A stretch of DNA of 64,000 nt from Gammaproteobacteria bacterium UBA7310 (GTDB taxonomy: Bacteria; Pseudomonadota; Gammaproteobacteria; Pseudomonadales; Ketobacteraceae). The position numbers were made by a program, and so were the translations under genes. A model generated the notes under the pieces. The model made no database searches. It was not told the DNA's origin and was given only the letters and a program-made list of their open reading frames with translations. Below, in pieces: positions 60,410-64,000 of the stretch; position 1 is the stretch's first letter; each line of letters opens with the position of its first letter. The DNA lies in NCBI GenBank assembly GCA_002471665.1, contig DKQK01000040.1, positions 124,001-188,000 of the forward strand, written 5' to 3'.

Positions 60410-61414
60410 ATGACTGAAAATCAGAACAGTAACAGTAATTATCAGCGCAATGACCGGGGTCGCTTTAACCGGCCCCGTTCCAGTAAAGAGTGGAAGCTAA
60501 TTGAAAAAATGGTGATGTCGTCCCAGGATGAGCATCGCAAGGCACGGCGCTGGGGCATCTTTTTCAAATCCCTGACCTTTGTGTATTTGTTTGTCATGCT
60601 GATGATCTTCAATCCCGGTATGTGGGATTCCGGCACTGTTACCGCCAGCGAGCCCCACGTAGGCCTGGTGGATCTCAAGGGTATGATCATGGACGATTCT
60701 GAAGCCAGCGCCGACCGCCTGGTATCCGGCCTGCGTGACGCGTTTGAGGCAGAGCATTCCAAAGGGGTGATTCTGCGTGTCAACAGTCCCGGCGGCAGCC
60801 CGGTGCAGTCCGGTCTGGTGTATCGGGAAGTACAGCGTTTGAAACAATTGCACCCGGAAAAGAAGGTGTATGCGGTCATCACGGATATCGGTGCGTCCGG
60901 AGCTTACTACATCTCAGCCTCAGCCGATGAGATCTACGCCGACCCCGCCAGCCTGGTGGGCTCCATTGGCGTCGTCAGTGACGGTTTTGGTTTTGTCGGT
61001 GTAATGGAGAAGCTGGGTGTTGAGCGCCGGGTATATACCTCCGGCACCAATAAAGCCATGCTGGATCCGTTCCAGCCGGAGGACCCCAAGCAGAAGGAAT
61101 TTTTCTCCAGCATTCTGTCTGATGTGCATCAGCAGTTCATTGATGCGGTGAAAGAAGGTCGTGGTGATCGGATCAAGGATGATGATATTGTGTTTTCCGG
61201 ATTGTTCTGGTCCGGGCGCCAGGCATTGGAGTTGGGGCTGGTGGATGGCCTTGCCAGTCCGGGCCAGGTGGCACGGGAAATTATCGGGCAGGAAGAAATC
61301 GTCGATTATACCCCCCGTGTCAGCCCGTTGCAGGCGTTTACCAGCCGCCTGGGCGTATCGATGGCGGACCGGTTAATGGCCACTCTGGGCATCGGTACCA
61401 TCTCGTTGAAATAA
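60410..61414 (+). CDS. sppA: SppA-type S49 peptidase
   Basis: Inner-membrane signal-peptide peptidase, short form of 334 residues. A membrane helix (~48-68) follows a basic, Asn-rich N terminus. The catalytic Ser lies in TDIGASGAYYIS and the likely general-base Lys in SGTNKAMLDPF. VNSPGGSP is also conserved. ATG at 60410 follows AAGGAAAGAG. It is co-transcribed with the HAD gene, whose stop lies 13 bases upstream. Confidence 0.92.
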   Translation: MTENQNSNSNYQRNDRGRFNRPRSSKEWKLIEKMVMSSQDEHRKARRWGIFFKSLTFVYLFVMLMIFNPGMWDSGTVTASEPHVGLVDLKGMIMDDSEASADRLVSGLRDAFEAEHSKGVILRVNSPGGSPVQSGLVYREVQRLKQLHPEKKVYAVITDIGASGAYYISASADEIYADPASLVGSIGVVSDGFGFVGVMEKLGVERRVYTSGTNKAMLDPFQPEDPKQKEFFSSILSDVHQQFIDAVKEGRGDRIKDDDIVFSGLFWSGRQALELGLVDGLASPGQVAREIIGQEEIVDYTPRVSPLQAFTSRLGVSMADRLMATLGIGTISLK

Positions 61415-61421
61415 CCCGCCA

Positions 61422-61456
61422 GCAAAAGGGCGCCCTGTCGGCGCCCTTTGCTTGCT
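61422..61456 (+). terminator. Hairpin after sppA
   Basis: AAAGGGCGCC (61425-61434) pairs with GGCGCCCTTT (61440-61449), loop CTGTC. The T run is short, so termination may be partial. It lies between convergent genes sppA and TetR. Confidence 0.6.
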
Positions 61457-61480
61457 CATGATTGTTGGTTGCAATAAATC

Positions 61481-62119
61481 TCAGCTCACGTTCAGCAACC
61501 GATTGATTATGGTATCCACCGTGCTTTGCATGGTGTGGTATTCCACAAACACAACGCCGTTTTCATCGTTGCGCGTTGGCAGCCAACTTAATCGCATCAA
61601 CATGAAGCCGTGTACGCAGGCAATAAAATCTGCAGCGCTGAGCTTGTTGCCTTCTCCGCAATGGCGGTCGATCAGGTTCTGCACCCGGGTGTGCATATCG
61701 TTGATTTCTGAAGGCAGTCCGAAGTTCTGATTGACTGCGGCGCGATGATTCAGCGGGTCATAACCCAGCGGTACCGATTGATCGCGAAGAATCAGGCGAA
61801 AGTAAGCAGGGTGGTCACCAAGAAATGCCAACATGTCCTGGGCGCCTTTCTTCAGTGTTTCAATGGGAGATTCACCTGGTTTGGCAACATAAAGCAAAGT
61901 CATGCCTTTGCTGATGCGGCTGCCCATTGCCGCCAGTATGTCTTCTCGCCCGCTGAAGTGTGCGTACACAGAAGGCAGTTTGATACCGATTTTGTCGGCA
62001 ACATCCTGCAGCTTCAAATGTTCGATACCATGTAACGCAGCCAACGCTTCTGCTTCGTCGATAATCTTTTCTTTCGTGTTTCTGCGTCTTGGTTTGTTGA
62101 TCTGAATATCATCGGCCAT
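61481..62119 (-). CDS. TetR-family regulator
   Basis: A 212-residue regulator. Its helix-turn-helix LKLQDVADKIGIKLPSVYAHFSGREDILAAM has the TetR pattern, and the basic N terminus KPRRRNTKEKI precedes it. ATG at 62119 is used since upstream sequence is uncharged and has no ribosome site. It is absent from the syntenic block of P. aeruginosa, so it is likely an insertion between sppA and maf. The ligand is unknown. Confidence 0.87.
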   Translation of the reverse strand: MADDIQINKPRRRNTKEKIIDEAEALAALHGIEHLKLQDVADKIGIKLPSVYAHFSGREDILAAMGSRISKGMTLLYVAKPGESPIETLKKGAQDMLAFLGDHPAYFRLILRDQSVPLGYDPLNHRAAVNQNFGLPSEINDMHTRVQNLIDRHCGEGNKLSAADFIACVHGFMLMRLSWLPTRNDENGVVFVEYHTMQSTVDTIINRLLNVS

Positions 62120-62232
62120 CAGTTTTTCGCCTCTATCACAGGGTGCGCGACATACAGCTCGCACACGCCGTAGCACCTAACAATATAAGTGTAGACGCCC
62201 GCTGAAATTTGTTCAGAAATTGGCAAAAAAAA

Positions 62233-62811
62233 TTACGGAATTTGTATACCCTGATTTCTAAGCAAATCAGCTAATTTTATTAGGGGTAAGCCAATCAATG
62301 CGTTAGGATCATCTCCTTCCAGTTTGCGGAATAAGCTAATTCCCAGACCTTCTGATTTAAAGCTACCAGCGCAGTTAAATGGCGCCTCTTTGTCCAGATA
62401 GCGGTTAATTTCATCGTCCTTCAGATGGCGGAAGTGAACATGAAAGGGCTCAACCACTAATTCACTTCGGTGAGTACTGGCATCATAGAGGCAGAGGCTG
62501 GTAAAAAACGTGACCGTGTTTCCACTGCTGGCCTTCAGTTGCAGAAAGGCCTGTTGTTGATTACCGGGTTTGCCGTTGATCTTGTCATTCAGCACTGATA
62601 CCTGATCGCTGGCAATGATCAGCGCACTGGGAAAGTGCGCTGCAACCGCTTTTGCCTTGGCAATGGCCAGGCGGCCGACCAAGTCTTTGGGTGTTTCTCC
62701 CGCATGGGGGGTTTCGTCAATATCGGGTGAGCAGGTCTCGAATTCCGGTATCAGTTTGCGCAATAATTCTTTGCGAAAAGGGGAGCTGGAACCCAGCACG
62801 ATCTGTTTCAC
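62233..62811 (-). CDS. Maf/YceF-type nucleotide pyrophosphatase
   Basis: A 192-residue Maf-family protein. LGSSSPFRKELLRKL opens the protein, DETP and ASDQVSVLNDKI hold the metal and catalytic Asp, and FNCAGSFKSEGLG is typical of YceF (7-methyl-GTP pyrophosphatase) rather than of YhdE. The start is GTG at 62811. It lies next to yceD-rpmF-plsX, divergently, as in other gammaproteobacteria. Confidence 0.92.
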   Translation of the reverse strand: MKQIVLGSSSPFRKELLRKLIPEFETCSPDIDETPHAGETPKDLVGRLAIAKAKAVAAHFPSALIIASDQVSVLNDKINGKPGNQQQAFLQLKASSGNTVTFFTSLCLYDASTHRSELVVEPFHVHFRHLKDDEINRYLDKEAPFNCAGSFKSEGLGISLFRKLEGDDPNALIGLPLIKLADLLRNQGIQIP

Positions 62812-63006
62812 TGTTTTCTCCGAAAAGCGGTCAGAAGATCAAATGGTTAGCGGCGGGCGCTCGGTTAAGCTAAGAGACTTAGGCGGGCTTGCCTTGTGTG
62901 CCCGGGCGGCGGTCATGATCTCATAGCCAAAATGCCTGATCCAGTTGAAAAAAAGCCTGTTAAAGCCTTTGACAGAGTACGGCCTTGACCCTAGAATTGC
63001 GCGCTT

Positions 63007-63537
63007 ATGTTTGAGCACCCACTGCCATTAACGATTAAACCGGTCAAACTTGCCCGCCAGGAAGGCAAGCTCAGCGGGTTTATGCCGTTGCAGCAGCTGA
63101 CCACTCTGGCAGCCGATTGTGTTTCAGAAGAAGGGCGGGTCGAAGCCGATCTGCAACTCAGAATGGAGCAGTCCCGGCCGGAAATACACGGTACGGCCAA
63201 TGCAGAAGTGAAGTTGGTGTGCCAGCGTTGCCTGGAACCGGTGGCAGTGAAAGTGGATGTGAGTATTGCTCTTGGTTTTGTCCAGGACGAAGCCCAGATC
63301 GCCCAACTGCCGGAAAGCCTTGAGCCGTTCATGCTCGAGGAAGAGGAAGTTCCTCTGGCGGAGCTGCTCGAGCAGGAACTGATTTTGGCGCTGCCCATCG
63401 TTGCTTACCATGATACCTGTGAACCGTATCCGTACGCAGGCAAGGAAGAAGCCGAGGCTGCGGTGGCAGATGAAAAGCCCAACCCTTTTGCTGTGCTGGA
63501 ACAGCTAAAGGACAGTTTGAAAAAATCCGATAAGTAA
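63007..63537 (+). CDS. yceD: YceD (DUF177), rRNA accumulation protein
   Basis: A 176-residue DUF177 protein. The conserved VCQRCLEPV (CxxC) and the C-terminal YHDTCEP (third Cys) identify YceD, needed for 23S rRNA accumulation in some bacteria and plants. The centre is acidic. It leads the yceD-rpmF-plsX operon, with rpmF 28 bases downstream. Divergent from the Maf gene. Confidence 0.94.
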   Translation: MFEHPLPLTIKPVKLARQEGKLSGFMPLQQLTTLAADCVSEEGRVEADLQLRMEQSRPEIHGTANAEVKLVCQRCLEPVAVKVDVSIALGFVQDEAQIAQLPESLEPFMLEEEEVPLAELLEQELILALPIVAYHDTCEPYPYAGKEEAEAAVADEKPNPFAVLEQLKDSLKKSDK

Positions 63538-63565
63538 TAGTTGTAACGTTAGTCAGGAGCATACA

Positions 63566-63748
63566 ATGGCAGTTCAACAGAACCGTAAAACCCGATCCAA
63601 GCGTGGCATGCGCCGTTCTCATGACAGCCTGCCCGGCCAAACTCTGTCTGAAGACGTAACCACCGGTGAAACTCACCGTCGTCACCACGTAACACCAGAC
63701 GGTTTTTATCGTGGTCGTCAGGTTATCGCCAGTAAAGACGACGAGTAA
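63566..63748 (+). CDS. rpmF: Ribosomal protein L32
   Basis: Large-subunit ribosomal protein of 60 residues. It starts MAVQQNRKTRSKRGMRRSHD and lacks the zinc-binding cysteine pairs of the C+ form, as usual in gammaproteobacteria. A TCAGGAG site precedes the ATG. Confidence 0.98.
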   Translation: MAVQQNRKTRSKRGMRRSHDSLPGQTLSEDVTTGETHRRHHVTPDGFYRGRQVIASKDDE

Positions 63749-63766
63749 GTAAGCCAAGCCGTCTGC

Positions 63767-64000
63767 ATGGTTACCCTTGCGGTTGACGCAATGGGCGGGG
63801 ACTTCGGTCCCGATGTGACAGTACCCGCAGTTCTGCGTGCTCTTTCTGAGCAGCAGGATTTGCGGGTTTTGTTGTTTGGCAATAAAAATACGATTCAATC
63901 CCTGTTGGGGCCTCGCAATGTCGATCGTTTGGTGGTACGCCACACGGAGCAGGATATCGGCATGTCAGAATCCCCTGCCATCGCCTTGCGCACCAAAAAA
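63767..64000 (+). CDS. plsX: PlsX, phosphate acyltransferase (5' part)
   Basis: Transfers acyl groups from acyl-ACP to phosphate for phospholipid synthesis. The first 78 residues are visible, beginning MVTLAVDAMGGDFGPDVTVPA, the family's signature N terminus. The ATG at 63767 is 18 bases after rpmF. The gene runs off the window. Confidence 0.95.
   Translation, partial: MVTLAVDAMGGDFGPDVTVPAVLRALSEQQDLRVLLFGNKNTIQSLLGPRNVDRLVVRHTEQDIGMSESPAIALRTKK

Noticed and set aside
1..64000. CRISPR arrays, insertion sequences, prophage and known defence genes
   Set aside because: No regular repeat-spacer array, transposase, integrase or defence-type protein was seen on either strand.

Overview
The window is a gene-dense, mostly housekeeping stretch of a gammaproteobacterial chromosome. 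Gene order closely follows two blocks known from Pseudomonas aeruginosa: tolB-pal-cpoB-queE-queC-tRNA-Lys, then nadA-bepA-tusA-like-perM-bcp-gcvR-dapA-bamC-MBL-purC; and gap-nqrABCDEF-apbE-nqrM-sthA, then lolC-lolD-DUF2062-comEC-exbBD-lpxK-kdsB-LMW-PTP-murB-rne-rluC-HAD-sppA-maf-yceD-rpmF-plsX. The moderate GC content, the Na+-NQR complex and the accessory monooxygenase and lipid-type genes suggest a marine, possibly hydrocarbon- or lipid-using member of Pseudomonadales/Oceanospirillales (Alcanivorax- or Ketobacter-like). That placement is inference from synteny and protein types, not a species identification.

Region by region. 1-4933: end of the Tol-Pal envelope operon, two queuosine-precursor genes, tRNA-Lys(TTT) with its own terminator, and nadA. 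4940-12860: BepA periplasmic protease, a TusA-like sulfur carrier, a PerM-type permease, Bcp, GcvR, DapA, BamC, a metallo-beta-lactamase-fold protein and PurC. 12923-23114: a less conserved stretch with an outer-membrane barrel protein, an SRPBCC protein paired with a saccharopine-dehydrogenase-like reductase, a CBS-pair protein, a membrane diguanylate cyclase, a patatin-like protein, a methyltransferase, a large M48-like protein whose zinc-protease motif is destroyed, and a TetR regulator. 23444-32630: an N-terminally extended GAPDH and the complete Na+-translocating NADH:quinone reductase operon with its flavin transferase ApbE and maturation factor NqrM. 32759-40258: SthA, a VanZ-like protein, a minus-strand series from agmatine degradation (AguA, AguB) to a phosphodiesterase, a lipoprotein aminopeptidase and a degenerate HD-GYP protein, then a small secreted protein and a PilZ protein. 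40369-45414: an accessory island with two TetR regulators, a ferritin-like diiron protein next to a Baeyer-Villiger-type flavin monooxygenase, and a short-chain dehydrogenase. 45459-64000: lipoprotein export (LolC/E, LolD), DNA uptake (ComEC), an ExbB/ExbD motor, lipid A/KDO and peptidoglycan enzymes, RNase E with a long leader, RluC, SppA, a TetR regulator, Maf and the yceD-rpmF-plsX operon (plsX cut by the window end).

No CRISPR array, insertion sequence, prophage or recognisable anti-phage locus was seen. The parts most worth a second look are the ferritin-like/BVMO pair with two perfect inverted repeats upstream, the M48-like pseudoprotease and its neighbours, the c-di-GMP-related proteins with degenerate or unusual motifs, and the rne leader.
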